From NCBI GenBank assembly GCA_950022655.1, contig OX465579.1, positions 16,281,088-16,345,087 on the forward strand: a stretch of 64,000 nucleotides of DNA, written 5' to 3'. Positions 52,884 to 63,407 of this stretch are shown here, piece after piece (positions within the stretch are counted from its first letter, which is position 1; every line of letters starts with the position of its first letter). Under the pieces are notes generated by a model. That model saw nothing but the letters and a program-made list of their open reading frames with translations. It searched no databases and was not told the DNA's origin. The position numbers and the translations under genes are program-made. The stretch is from Alentia gelatinosa (lineage: Eukaryota > Annelida > Polychaeta > Phyllodocida > Polynoidae).

Positions 52884-53157
52884 GGCCTGGCGTCCACCTA
52901 CTGCGATTGAAATGTAGACCTACTGATATGGCACCGATACAAAAGCAAATTATATCGGAGACACAAATCGGAAAGGTGCAAAATCGTAGACATATGTCTA
53001 GACATGCCAATCCACCACGCATTGGAAGGGTTTTTTTCGATGCCTAATCGCAGAAACGTGGTCAGCTGCCCCGATATTAGGTGACCATCCTACGCGATTT
53101 TGATATTTTTATCGAGAGGTGTATCGGAGCTATATCGTAGTGGGTGGACACCGGGCC
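52884..53157. mobile_element. family A MITE, copy A11 (inverted)
   Basis: 274 bp. TAA on the left, TTA on the right. Contains small deletions near its right end (GGTGTATCGGAGCTATATCG). Confidence 0.88.
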
Positions 53158-53319
53158 TTAGATGCTCAGTGAGAACCAGATATAGGACACACAGAAATAT
53201 TTTTTTGTTTATTTTCCATGTTTTAGTTAAACGTATTTATCTTGTTGGGAGGGTATGCCATACCGCGTTTTTTTAAAAAGAAACATTTACTCAACGAGTC
53301 CGCCGCAAGAGTTGAGTTA

Positions 53320-53601
53320 GGTCCGGCGTCCACCTACTACGATATGGCTCCGATATGGTCTACGATGCACCTTCCGATACATAATCAAAATCGTGTCGGA
53401 AGGTTACCTAATATCGGGGCAGTTGACCACGTTTCTGCGATTAGACACCAATATATACCCCATACGATGCGTGGTGGATTGGCTTGTCTAGACATATGTC
53501 TACGATTTTGCACCTTCCCGATATGGCACCGATTTTGACATTTTGTATTGGTGCCATATCGGGAGGTCTAAATTTCTATCGTAGTAGGTGGACGCCGGGC
53601 C
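53320..53601. mobile_element. family A MITE, copy A12
   Basis: 282 bp. TTA on the left, TAA on the right. Left TIR GGTCCGGCGTCCACCTACTA. It is 162 bp from A11 and in opposite orientation. Confidence 0.9.
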
Positions 53602-53849
53602 TAAACATCATTTACGCATTCAGAGTATGTGGGTATTTTTTTTATCCCAGTACAATTTTCTGAGATGGGAAAACTCCCAAACTACAGAAGAGATTGTTGG
53701 CGGTGTTGCCTACCAGCATAAATATATAATATTTTAGATTGTTATTTACCCATGCTGGACACACAGGTACCATCCTCTGCTATGGTATAGATAGTATTGT
53801 CATAATGCACAGTATGCTGGTATGGGAATAAATACATACATACTCTGAA

Positions 53850-54440
53850 TACCCAATAATATTAGGAAACGTCCTTACTGTGGACGAAACGGTTCTTGTT
53901 CGAGGTCAGTTGTCGATTTCATACTGCCTGACGCCAAAGGCGGAACGCGGTATGAAATGGAAGACTGACCGAGAACGAGAACCATTTCGTCCACAGAAAG
54001 GCCCGGCGCCCACCTACTACGATATGGCTCCGATATGCCCTACGATGCACCTCCCGATAAAAAATCAAAATCGCGTCGGAAGGTTACCTCATATTGGGGC
54101 AGTTGACCACGTTTCCGCGATTTGACACCGATAAAACCCCCATACAATGCGTGGTGGATTGGCATGTCTAGACATATGTCTACGATTTTGCACCTTCCCG
54201 ATATGGCACCGATTTTGACATTTTGTATCGGTGCCATATCAGGAGGTCTACGATTCTATTGTAGTAGGTGGACGCCGGGCCTTAGGATGTTTGCTTATTA
54301 TTATATACCTCTAATTGGTGAAAAACACCATTTTAATGACATACAAAGTCGCAGTCACAGCGGGCACGAACATTATTATTACTGCACCCCGAGCAGCGGG
54401 CAGTATTTAATAGACATTCGGACATAGGTATATGATAATA
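53850..54440. mobile_element. foldback family L, copy 2, split by A13
   Basis: Hairpin arms CTGTGGACGAAACGGTTCTT (53878) and AACCATTTCGTCCACAG (53996) enclose a second pair, ATTTCATACTGCC and GGTATGAAAT. After the A13 insertion the sequence continues GGATGTTTGC, which completes the outer arm GGAAACGTCC. The right part runs TTATTATATACCTCTAATTG to GACATTCGGACATAGGTATA. Confidence 0.75.
54000..54281. mobile_element. family A MITE, copy A13, inside a hairpin
   Basis: 282 bp. AAA stands on the left (a TAA with one change, judged from the mirrored arm) and TTA on the right. Left TIR GGCCCGGCGCCCACCTACTA. Confidence 0.88.
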
Positions 54441-54589
54441 GAAATATAGAATACATTCTAATTTCTTGTAAGAAAGTAAACATATCTTAGAGTGATTTCT
54501 GCCATACCAAGACACTCTGGATAGTGACATTATACATATTTATATTTTTGGCTAATATTTCAATTTTCAAATTTGGAGTTATATAATAA

Positions 54590-54740
54590 AAGCCAAACGT
54601 ATTGACCTTATTGGGAGGTCCCTCTTACCTTGTTTCTATTGATAAAAATTTGAAACTCGTCCTACGAACTCGTTTAGTATTCTTATCGAAAGAAACGCGG
54701 TAAGAGAGGACGTCCCAACAAGGTGCACACGTTTTACTAT
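54590..54740. mobile_element. foldback element M
   Basis: ACCTTATTGGGAGGTCCCTC is mirrored by GAGGACGTCCCAACAAGGT. Inner arms are TTACC-TTGTTTCTATTGATAA against TTATCGAAAGAAACGCGGTAA. CCAAACGT and ACGTTTTACTATA extend the pairing outward. Confidence 0.75.
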
Positions 54741-54913
54741 ATTATTATATACCTGTGGAAGTATATCCTACATATACTGCCCGCTCCTACCCATGTCGTA
54801 TTTATATCCGTACGACACCTAGGTGACGTACGGGGTATGTACGTGGCGTACAGGGAATGTACGGCGGCGAAATCAAAAAACTCCCCCAGAAGCAAGGTTA
54901 AAAATTGGATCTT

Positions 54914-55046
54914 TCAAGGTATATAACAATAGAAAAACAGGCTGACTGTTTCCGTACAGATAAAATACTTGGTAAAATCTGATCGCCGATTTTACCGCGT
55001 ATTTTATCTGTACGGAGACAGTAAGCCTGTTTCTCTATATTACTCA
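54914..55046. mobile_element. foldback element K
   Basis: AGAAAAACAGGCTGACTGTT-TCCGTACAGATAAAATAC is mirrored by GTATTTTATCTGTACGGAGA-CAGTAAGCCTGTTTCTCTA, with a short loop containing GATCGCCGATTTTACC. The left flank AGGTATATAACAATAG is like those of families J and L. Confidence 0.8.
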
Positions 55047-55364
55047 GGGACTTAATGTGCCCCGTACGTTACGTGATACCTTCCTGGCATTGAGCTATTT
55101 GCCGCCATCAGCACCCCGCACACCACTCACCAGACAAACACACCCACAATGCTCGAATTACATCGCCAAGAGATGGACTGATTACTCATTGCCTCTATTT
55201 TTTCATTGTCTTCCCCATCCATCATAAAGTTTGCCTTCACCTCGCCGGCACACCTGTGGTTCAAGGACATGACTAGTCTGGTCGCGCCACCCCAAGTCAC
55301 CACTGACTCACGGCCCCGCGTCAGGTGTGCTTATGTGAGCTGCTCCACTCATCTGAGTGGCTGG
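55047..55364. other. nothing recognised
   Basis: GTACGTTACGTGATACC at 55064 weakly mirrors GTACGTGGCGTACAGGG near 54840. No gene. Confidence 0.35.
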
Positions 55365-55795
55365 GTTAGACTTGCTCAAGTCTTTCTTGGTTTATTTCTT
55401 CCTATGTAAATCATTAGAAATTCGTATCCCATACCTTGTGGGGTATTTTTGATGTTCATTTCATATAAGAATTTTTTTGCTCAAGTCTTTGGTTACATCC
55501 TTTTCTGACTGGCCCATGAACCTGTATCCTAGACTTGCTCAAGTCTTTGATTATGAACTTCCATTAAATGATTAAACACAATCAGAATAAAGCTCATTTC
55601 AGTATGAATCCTTCTCTGACTGGCCCATGAACCTGTAGCCTAGACTTGCTCAAGTCTTTGATTATGAACTTCCATTAAATGATTAAACACAATCAGAATA
55701 AAGCTCATTTCAGTATGTATCCTTCTCTGACTGGCCTCCAGCGAGGAGGATAGCAATAGGATGCAGGGACTAGAGCCAGTCTATGTCTGGGTGAG
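55365..55795. repeat. family F repeat, copy 4, with a 111-bp tandem duplication
   Basis: AGACTTGCTCAAGTCTTTGA starts at 55531 and 55642, and the 111-bp unit between them repeats almost perfectly through CTGACTGGCCCATGAACCTG. Partial copies precede it at 55368 and 55479. It ends with one minisatellite-like unit (GGATGCAGGGACTAGAGCCA). Confidence 0.8.
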
Positions 55796-55814
55796 TGTGA
55801 TAGAGTATGAGGAA

Positions 55815-56145
55815 ATGTGGTAAATGAGCCCATACAGATGGCCGTTCGAGGTCATTTAACGAAAAAAAAATAGGTCCTGATGCTGCAGGCGAAGGGACGT
55901 ATTCTTTCATCAAATGACTGAGAAAGACAGTCCGTACAGGCCCAGTCACTACGTTTTCTTATTACTATATACCTCCTAATCGTTTAAAAACCTGTTTTAT
56001 TTACTTTACTGCTTCGCAATAGACACGTACAAAGCCACCACTGTTCACTTCGGCCTGCTGTCACAGCAGGCGTGAACATTATTTATACTACACACCTAGC
56101 AGCTGGTAGTATTTCATAGACATTCGCACACAGGTATAAAGTAAT
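55815..56145. mobile_element. foldback family L, copy 3
   Basis: A degenerate hairpin (CCGTTCGAGGTCATTTAACG and TCAAATGACTGAGAAAGACA), then TTATTACTATATACCTCCTA, a small CTGCTGTCACAGCAG palindrome, and GACATTCGCACACAGGTATA. Confidence 0.65.
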
Positions 56146-56195
56146 AAGTGAGTCATTCACCACCACATACCCAGAAGGTGTGTGGTACCACAATT

Positions 56196-57192
56196 TATTA
56201 TCAACCTAATACAAATTGTCAATAGAAAACACATAAAGAGTGTGTATGGACATACCCGGTACATAGGGATATGTTGTATGCTCTGGGGGGCGCATACGAA
56301 AAATGGGTACGAGAAAATACCGAATAACTAGATTTATTATCCACCTAATACAAAGTGTCCATAGAAAACACATAGGGCGTTTGTATGGACATACCCGGCG
56401 CATACGGATATGTTGTATGCTCCGGGTGGCGCATACGGAAAAATAGTGCGTATGGAAAAATAGTGCATAGCTAAAACGAACTGATATTGACATGCCACTT
56501 GTGCAGAAAAGGTGGATAATAAATACAATATAGACTGGTTTCAGATACAAGCGGTTGTATGCTCCTCGGAGTTGTCTCTCCGCAATATCCTCGCATACGC
56601 TCGGATATTACTACACGTCAACTCCTCGGAGCATACGGCCGCTTGTATCTGAAACCAGTCAATATTGTGTATATATCAGTAACTGAATGCACTTGTCACA
56701 TAGGGTATGATGGCAGATCGAGGTCCGGTACTTACGAATCACACCACAATAGAAAAAAAAGATTATGTACCACTGACCTTTTACAAGGAGAACCACCATG
56801 AACCACCATGAACATTATCAGGGGTTTTTAGTCGGCCGGTGGAAACAGTGCATAAATACACAATATTGACTGGTTTCAGATACAAGCGGCGGTATGCTCC
56901 GAGGAGTTGACGCGTAGTAATATCCGAGCGTATGCGAGGATATTGCGCAGAGGCAATTCCGAGGAGCATACAGCCGCTTTTATCTGAAACCAGTCTATAT
57001 TGTATTTATTATCCACCTTTTCTGGGCAAGTGGCATGTCGATATCAGTTCATTTTAGTTATGCACTATTTTTCTGTACGCACTACTTTCCGTATGCGCCA
57101 CCCGGAGCATACAACATATCCGTATGCGCCGGGTATGTCCATACAAACTCCCTATGTGTTTTCTATGGACACTTTGCATTAGGTGGATAATA
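56196..57192. mobile_element. family D inverted-repeat complex
   Basis: The 190-bp unit 56336-56525 (TTATCCACCTAATACAAAGT to CAGAAAAGGTGGATAATAAA) plus palindrome P3 (56533-56660) is repeated in reverse as P4 (56868-56995) plus 57002-57192, around a 207-bp spacer. A partial extra unit precedes it at 56196-56330. The spacer holds ACCACCATGAACCACCATGA, a short duplication. No coding frame is supported. Confidence 0.8.
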
Positions 57193-57258
57193 AATCCAAT
57201 GAACATCTAGCGATCTCGGAACATTGATTTGCCTTTCTCGGCGACGAAGGATTTTTGA

Positions 57259-57837
57259 AATATGTTGACAAATGTCATACAGGGATTGAATAAAAATAGT
57301 TTTAAATCAATGATTAAGAAATACTTCCAGATAGAAGAGAACATGGCTAAATTGCCAGTGTAGTGCTATCTCTGAGTCACATGTCCAGTTACGGAGACTT
57401 TATATATTCATAAATACTCTTTCTGGAACAGAACTAGCAGAACCCGAGAGTGTTTCTGTACTGCACTATTTTTGTGTTTGCATTGTAGTGTTGTCTTGTA
57501 TTGTATGTCACAGCATTGTATTTTTTCTTGTAATTAGATACTAGATTCTTTGCCGTAGAGATTGGAGCCAGTGATTAAAAAGATAATGAACTGAATAGAA
57601 GGTAACTTTACAAATGGAGTAGAGTGAAATGACCTACACAAAAATGCAGAGTCCTGTTCAGGATCTATAGAATCGCAAGGTATGAATGTATGTATCTGAA
57701 ACTGTACCAATAGTATATTGTCTACACTCTGTATAGTCCTTTATGTACGTTTTTGGATCGTTCCAAGGAATAACGTCCAGACGGAGATTATTGTACCTAA
57801 TCCTATTTAATCTGAATCCCAAAAAAAAAATTAAAAA
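57259..57837 (+). mobile_element. 5'-truncated LINE 3' end with poly-A and TSD
   Basis: The insert begins with a 34-codon open frame (57259-57363) ending QGLNKNSFKSMIKKYFQIEE-NMAKLPV and a stop. That resembles the C-terminus of CR1/L2-type LINE polymerase proteins, which close with an F-K-x-x-(I/L)-K-x-Y motif. A non-coding 3' part and an A-rich tail at 57821-57838 follow. AAGGA stands on both sides (about 57246-57250 and 57836-57840), and U1 shows the target intact. Strand is given by the tail. Confidence 0.7.
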
Positions 57838-57872
57838 AGGAACGGTACTTTGTCTCAGGCGAGGTATCCTAA

Positions 57873-58360
57873 AGTGGGATTCACACGATGGGACAAATGG
57901 ACCTGAGACTGGTGCACTTCACATCTTTGCCCCAGTCGGCTGCTATTTCCAGCTGGGTACAAAGTTTCAGAGATTGGGGTGTCCTACAGTCTCAGGGTAA
58001 CATGGTGGATTCAATTCACATGGGAAGACTTAACAGGTACATAGCCTCACCCCTACACCCCTACACAGGGTACACAGGACAGACAGTCGCCGACTCAGGG
58101 TACTTCCCCGTGTGGATAGGTCTTATTTGGGTCCACTGGGACTCACAGATTGGGGGAGAACGTGTGAAATACATTTGTCTCACTAAAATGCCCCTCTAAA
58201 TTTTAAACCTGTTTAAAGTCAAAATCTCATGAGATTCTGTCTCAGCAAAATGGAACCCTGTCATTCACACGAGGAGATTGTGTTCCAGTCCCGAATCTCA
58301 ACAGGATTTGTCTCAGACAAACGGCCTGAGGTACGTGAAACCCACAGTCTGAATCCCACT
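57873..58360. mobile_element. family V TIR element (TAA target)
   Basis: 488 bp. TIR AGTGGGATTCACACGATGGG at the left and CAGTCTGAATCCCACT at the right, with TAA at 57870-57872 and 58361-58363. The empty target is CATCTTAACG at about 23628-23636. TSD length fits PIF/Harbinger. Frames of 85 and 103 codons inside it have no domain. Confidence 0.85.
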
Positions 58361-58392
58361 TAACGGAGTCGGCCCTAGTCGGTAGATGTGGG

Positions 58393-58689
58393 GCAGCTGG
58401 GAAAGGATCAGCCAACAATTAATGAATGCCCTCCCCCCCCTTTTGAGATGTTCTTTTGTCACTGATGAGTTGTTGGTCGATGTTCCTTAATCGCTTGCTA
58501 AAAGTTTATCAACATGTTGATGAATCCAGTCGGTGACAACGTAACATAGCCATAAACCCCGTACCCATAAAGAAACTACCCTCGAAAAATGCATAACAAA
58601 ATGTCATACGAAAAAATACCAGTTCTGGGAGTGAATAATTCCTTAACTTGCTAGCTTATGATAACTGTAGACTTGAAAATGGATCTTAA
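58393..58689. other. nothing recognised
   Basis: A C/T-rich run at about 58432 and AT-rich DNA. Confidence 0.3.
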
Positions 58690-59306
58690 GGCCCGGCCCC
58701 ACTGGTACGATGCGATTGTCGCAAGTCCATAAAAACTCATAAACGGCGGGCGAGGGTCATAAAAACGGCGCCGCCCGTCGCATCGCACACAATCGCTCCT
58801 GTGGGGCCGGGGATGCGCAGATGTGCGATTGTTGAAATGTTCATAATGTGCGACGGATTCGTCGCACAGGCAGGCATTGCCTCCTATTGTATTCGTATAT
58901 AGTCCCCCTATCCTTGACTAAACCATCCAAAAATAGAAAGATACAGGAACCCTCCCCGTATGTCATGGAACATCCATTTGGGATAAATTACCTATTGATA
59001 TTTAAAAAATGAATGACGATGCTTATTTCAAAATATACATCAAGAATTTCTTATCATAAGGCCAGAGTTAAGTTTACAACAGGAACAGACAGGCCACTGA
59101 GGTATAGGTATCAGAGAGAATTATTTTACCATTGGTGGAGTCATAAGCATTGCGACGAATCCATCGCATCAGTGGGGCATACCCTGGATTTCCCTTGCGA
59201 TTGAGTGCGAGGAATACATCGCAATAGGGGTGATAAATCACGCCGAGGGGGTTTATGGTGCCATAAAACGTGTGCGATGATCGCATCGCATCAGTGGGGC
59301 CGGGCC
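58690..59306. mobile_element. family W TIR element
   Basis: 617 bp. TIR GGCCCGGCCCCACTGGTACG at the left and ATCAGTGGGGCCGGGCC at the right; TTAA and TTTA flanks. Subterminal GCGATTGTCGCA, TGCGATG and TCGCATCGCA words recur in both orientations. No transposase. TIR start and flanks suggest another PIF/Harbinger-type family. Confidence 0.8.
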
Positions 59307-59543
59307 TTTATTGTGGGTGAATCATTGCAGTATCAGTGGGTTGTAGTCTCGTTACGTTTCATCCCCATCAGTCTCATTTACTAACCTTGTCCTCCCTCCT
59401 TTTTTTTTCCTTTTTTTTTACTATGTGATGGAGACTTTTGATCACATGGCAGCTAAATATGGCTTAAAGCATCACATGACGACATATGGTGGAATATGTG
59501 ACATTTGTGATCACTTGACAAGATAGGGTATGATTATCTAATT
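59307..59543. other. nothing recognised
   Basis: T-rich run at 59400-59420. Confidence 0.3.
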
Positions 59544-59966
59544 ATTATCCTACCCCTAATAAAAAGAACTCCATAGGCTTAATATTGCCGACTGTATTCG
59601 GGCAAGTATGCACAAAAATGGAATTTATTGCTCTAGTGGGATACATTTGTGAAATGACGTCATGTTAAAAATGACCAATGAGCGAGCAAGACATGAGGGA
59701 TGTCGAGAGTATCAACAAGCACACATTATGGAGTGTCACACAATTTTCACTGGATTTCAGTGAGTTTTATGTTATTTCTTAATATTCTGAAGTGATATAC
59801 ACGGGGTAGGAAAAATTCTAAACCAAACTCGAGTTAGTCGAGTCTTATTTATCGCAATCCAGCAAGGTCTGCTCCTCACTGCCTCGGCTTCGCCTCATGC
59901 AATAATACACTACCTTGCCTTTGTCCGATAACCAACAACTCGACTAACTCTCGTTTGGTTTCTCCT
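59544..59966. mobile_element. family Q element, copy Q4
   Basis: Left end TTATCCTACCCCTAATAAAA, the CCATAGGCTTAATATT module, then GGGGTAGGAAAAATTCTAAA and a hairpin with CAAACTCGAGTTAGTCGAG against CTCGACTAACTCTCGTTTGG. It parallels Q3. Confidence 0.75.
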
Positions 59967-60039
59967 AAATATGTGGCCACAGTAAATGATAATCGTAAGC
60001 TATACTTCAAGCAGAATATTGTCTATTACAGTGTATAGT

Positions 60040-60215
60040 TGTTATATATTATCTAATTGCGTCGATGGAAGACCGCCCATGTAGGCGAATTGTTGTCAAT
60101 AAAGAAAAAAAACATTGGGAATCTCCTCCGTTTGGGTTTCGTAATTTGCCTGCGACAAGTTTGGGATTTGGGAACTAATCGTTCAACCCCTTATCGGTAG
60201 ATGTGCATTGGACTT
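60040..60215. mobile_element. family U fragment, copy U3
   Basis: Right end ATCGGTAGATGTGCATTGGA-CTT is the mirror of the U1 left TIR. Upstream words match only weakly. Confidence 0.5.
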
Positions 60216-60900
60216 GATTCTGCAGAAGGGACTCTCACTCTTTCCAATGGCCACTCATTCCTAATTCCCTCTCACATGGGGTGTAGCATGTGGGTGGTTT
60301 TGATGATGCAATCTTTATGCAGTGTGATAGTAATACATTATTGTCTTATATATATGGCATATGGTGTATGCAGAGGACTATTGCACACCCCAGTCGGTTA
60401 TTGAATCATGGCACCTGGCCAAACCAGAATCTAATCCACGAAGACACTGTATAAGTTAACCTCCACTGGATGCAGTGGACCATCATCGGATGGTGCATCT
60501 ACTGAATCATACATATTGAAATATGCTTTTGGCATTGTCTTTGTCCCTCGCTCTGTGGTGATTCATAATTGTATCGTGTTATTGACTTATGCTGTAAAGC
60601 ACCTGTGCAAACGGATAGGTTTAAAGTCAATAAAGCTTTTTTTTTATGTATGCATTTGCTTTTAGTTAATATGCAACTTTGGATGATGGATGACACGAAA
60701 AGTAAATATTTTTTTGTTTAATGAGGCTTTGGATTGTTTCCTATATCACACTTGAGATTTTCTTCGGTGAATTCAAGCTAGCATGAAGTATAGGGCATTT
60801 GGAATCGTTATGTGTTAAAATAGTTGATGACAGTGTGTTATGAAAGTAGACTTATTTCACAAACAATCCACCGAGTTTCAGACCATTTGCAGATGAATCT
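60216..60900. other. nothing recognised
   Basis: Short frames without domains. CAATAAAGCTTTTTTTTTATG at about 60630 is a further poly-A-signal-like word. Confidence 0.3.
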
Positions 60901-60903
60901 TAA

Positions 60904-61170
60904 GGCCCAGCCTCCACCTACTACGATATGGCTCCGATATGGTCTATGATGCACCTCCCGATAAAATATCAAAATCGCGTCGTAAGGTCATTTGACCACG
61001 TTTCTGCGATAAGACACCAATAAAAAAACCCATACAATGCGTGGTGAATTGGCATGTCTAAACATATGTCTACGATTTTTCACCTTCCCGATATCTCTCC
61101 GATATTGACTTTTTGTATCGGAACCATATCGATAGATCTTAATTTCTATTGTAGTACGTGGACGCCGGGC
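60904..61170. mobile_element. family A MITE, copy A14
   Basis: 267 bp. TAA on the left and TAG on the right. Lacks the CACCTAATATCGGGGCAG segment present in other copies. Confidence 0.87.
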
Positions 61171-61450
61171 CTAGGTATTTACTTTAATAGGCTTAACATT
61201 GGGAATTTATTCTCCATGCCCCTACGAGTATTGCAGTCTGTTCTCCATGGTCTGTATCCTGTATGTCGTCCATTCTTTTAGTGTGTACAGGGATGAGATA
61301 AATACTGAAAGCAATTCGTTTTGGTAAAAGATGTTGTTTTCCAACTTGTTTGAATGCTAGGCGATATTCACTTGAGTGTCCCTTTGTTCATATCATTCCA
61401 CGTCAAACTCATGGAGAACGGCGACTTTGACTAAAACTTCTCCGCAAAGT
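61171..61450. mobile_element. hairpin element with module, copy 4 (inverted)
   Basis: GTATTTACTTTAATAGGCTT-AACATT carries the module in reverse. ACAGGGATGAGATAAATACT and the CATTCCACGTCAAACTCATG hairpin match 27121-27393. Its module end abuts MITE A14. Confidence 0.7.
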
Positions 61451-61544
61451 TGAACTAGATGAGCCGAAAAAATATAAACGACACTTCAAAAGCTGCTCAT
61501 ATACTGATATAGTCATTGATAATTCAGTGGAAAATATGTTTTGT

Positions 61545-61870
61545 ATTTTATTATGCACCTAATACAAAGTGTCCATAGAAAATACATAGGGAGTGTGTAT
61601 GGACATAGCCAACGCATACGGACATGTTGCATGCTCCAGAGGGCGCATACGGAAAAATAGTGCCAACAGAAAAATAGTGCACAACTAAAATAAACTTATA
61701 TCAGCATTACACTTGACCAGAAAAGGTAGATAATAAAAACAATATAGACTAGTTTCAGATAAAAGCGGTCTTGTGCTCCTCGATGTTGACTCAACGCAAT
61801 ATCCTCGCATATGCTCGGTTATTACTGTCCATCAATTCCACGGACCATATCTGTATCTGAAACCAGTCAA
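61545..61870. mobile_element. family D unit plus palindrome P5
   Basis: One 190-bp unit (TATGCACCTAATACAAAGTG to CCAGAAAAGGTAGATAATAA) is followed by the palindrome at 61747-61868, more degenerate than P1-P4. Confidence 0.75.
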
Positions 61871-61926
61871 TACTGTGTATGTGGGCGTCAGGCAGCTGCC
61901 CCTGTGTATGAAAATGCATGGCATCT

Positions 61927-62184
61927 ATAGGGCACAGAGTGGTTGCGAGTTCCGTGATCATCCACCAGGAAATTGTAAGATCTATAGCGGCTACTATAGT
62001 TGGAGGACAACCACCATTTACTGCTTTCATAATCCATAAATAACTGTGAGATGTGAGTTTTCTATAAAACCCTTTTATGGTAAACCAAAATATGTTTTTG
62101 ATAAATTCCATTGATAAGTGGACCCCCTCCTGGTGTTTTGTTTAGCGTTGTGGAGGGGGGCAAGATGGCTGTCTCTATAAGATA
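61927..62184 (-). mobile_element. family T element, copy T4
   Basis: TAGGGCACAGAGTGGTTGCG to GGGGGGCAAGATGGCTGTCT, inverted relative to T1. Family Q copy Q2 begins exactly at its end. Confidence 0.65.
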
Positions 62185-62467
62185 ATATCAAGAGACGTCA
62201 CGAGTTTGAGTCTGAGCTTATTTATACCACGCATTTTGTTGGCTCCATAATTTCCCGAGTCGAAGACGAGTGACATTACGGAGCCAACAAAATGAGTGGC
62301 TTAAATAAGCGCAAACTCAACCGAGTGGTGTCTAGATTTTATCCTACCCCGTTTCCATATTTTTTCAGTATCAGAAAGTAGTGGCATTAACAACACTTTA
62401 TGTCACACCCGTGAAATACACAAATCCCATGTTAAGTCTATGGCATTTTTTATTAGGGGTAGGATAA
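62185..62467. mobile_element. family Q element, copy Q2
   Basis: 283 bp, nearly the same as Q1 along its whole length, including ATTTTTTCAGTATCAGAAAG and ATGTTAAGTCTATGGC. AAT stands on both sides of ATCAAGAG...GGTAGGAT, as it does for Q1, so a short AAT target duplication is possible. Confidence 0.85.
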
Positions 62468-62608
62468 TAGCTATGTGCACTACTATAGCTACTTCATGGA
62501 GCGACATAAAACGGTCAATAGATGTATGCAGGCTGGTGGATTATATGCTATTGATGTGTAGACACGACCTTGATAACGGCAGAGTTATACATGCCTCTAC
62601 CTGCCCTC

Positions 62609-62816
62609 ATAGGGCACAGAGTGATTGCTAATTCTGCTTTAGTCGGGGCGCAACCACCGTTATCAGTTATTAAAATCTATAGATGATATTGAGACGAGGC
62701 TAAATTTCATCCATGGCAAGCCCAAAAGTATTCTTGATAGTATCCTTTGATAACAGGTGTTTTGGATGGCGTCGGGGGACAATATGGCAGCCTCCATAGC
62801 ACAATAGCTATAATAA
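62609..62816 (-). mobile_element. family T element, copy T5
   Basis: TAGGGCACAGAGTGATTGCT to GGGGGACAATATGGCAGCCT-CCATAGCACAATA. About 208 bp, with the same ends as T1 in reverse. Confidence 0.7.
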
Positions 62817-63407
62817 TAGCCCTATATAAACCCAACAATGCAGAACTAGGTTAGTGCATTTATGAATACAATAACACCTTTTGAAAATGATCCGTTGTGT
62901 GTACATATATTACAGAAGACGTATATTTCATTGTGTGAGATGTATATGGAGTAATGTGGTATAATTTCAGTTGCCCACACGCATTCGTAGTCGACAAGGT
63001 GTAGAGATTCTAATTACAGTTTGTCTCCGCAGAAAACCAGTTTATTTTTGTCTCGACACTTTGCCAGTCCGCATGGGGCAGTCTGTGGTCGACAGCCCCA
63101 GATTGAAGCAGGTAAACACTAAATCTCCGCACTAAAGGCCTCGTTAAAAGTTCAGTGGATGTAAATGATACATCATGGAGACCCTCCTCCCGCGCCTCCT
63201 TCACCCCACAGAGACAGGCGGCGCCCACACGGGGCACACACCGCCCGCATGGAGCGTGGCGCCCACTCCAGACCAGCCGGGCGCCACTCCACACCACACC
63301 GGGCCCCGCGTGGCGCCGCCCAGCTACAAGGCGGGCGGAGAGAAGGCTGCAGGCTGTTTGTGTCTGGAAACCCCTGCGCCTACTGCTCTCTCTGTGTGTC
63401 TCGCTAC
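62817..63407. other. AT-rich then CpG-rich, unassigned
   Basis: From 63180 to 63360 the DNA is GC-rich with many CpG and GGCGCC words. A 147-codon minus frame (63010-63453) runs into the polypyrimidine tract and shows no domain. A promoter or 5' exon beyond the window edge cannot be excluded. Confidence 0.35.

Larger units (their letters stand above)
57194..58392. mobile_element. family U element, copy U2, with LINE and family V inserts
   Basis: Pieces AATCCAATGAACATCTAGCG (57194), GGAACGGTACTTTGTCTCAG (57838) and TCGGTAGATGTGG (58380) are in the order of uninterrupted U1. A LINE end separates the first two and a MITE separates the last two. Confidence 0.75.

Noticed and set aside
59013..59286. 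Frames inside the family W element as a transposase remnant
   Set aside because: No DDE or other motif, and they are short and overlapping on opposite strands.
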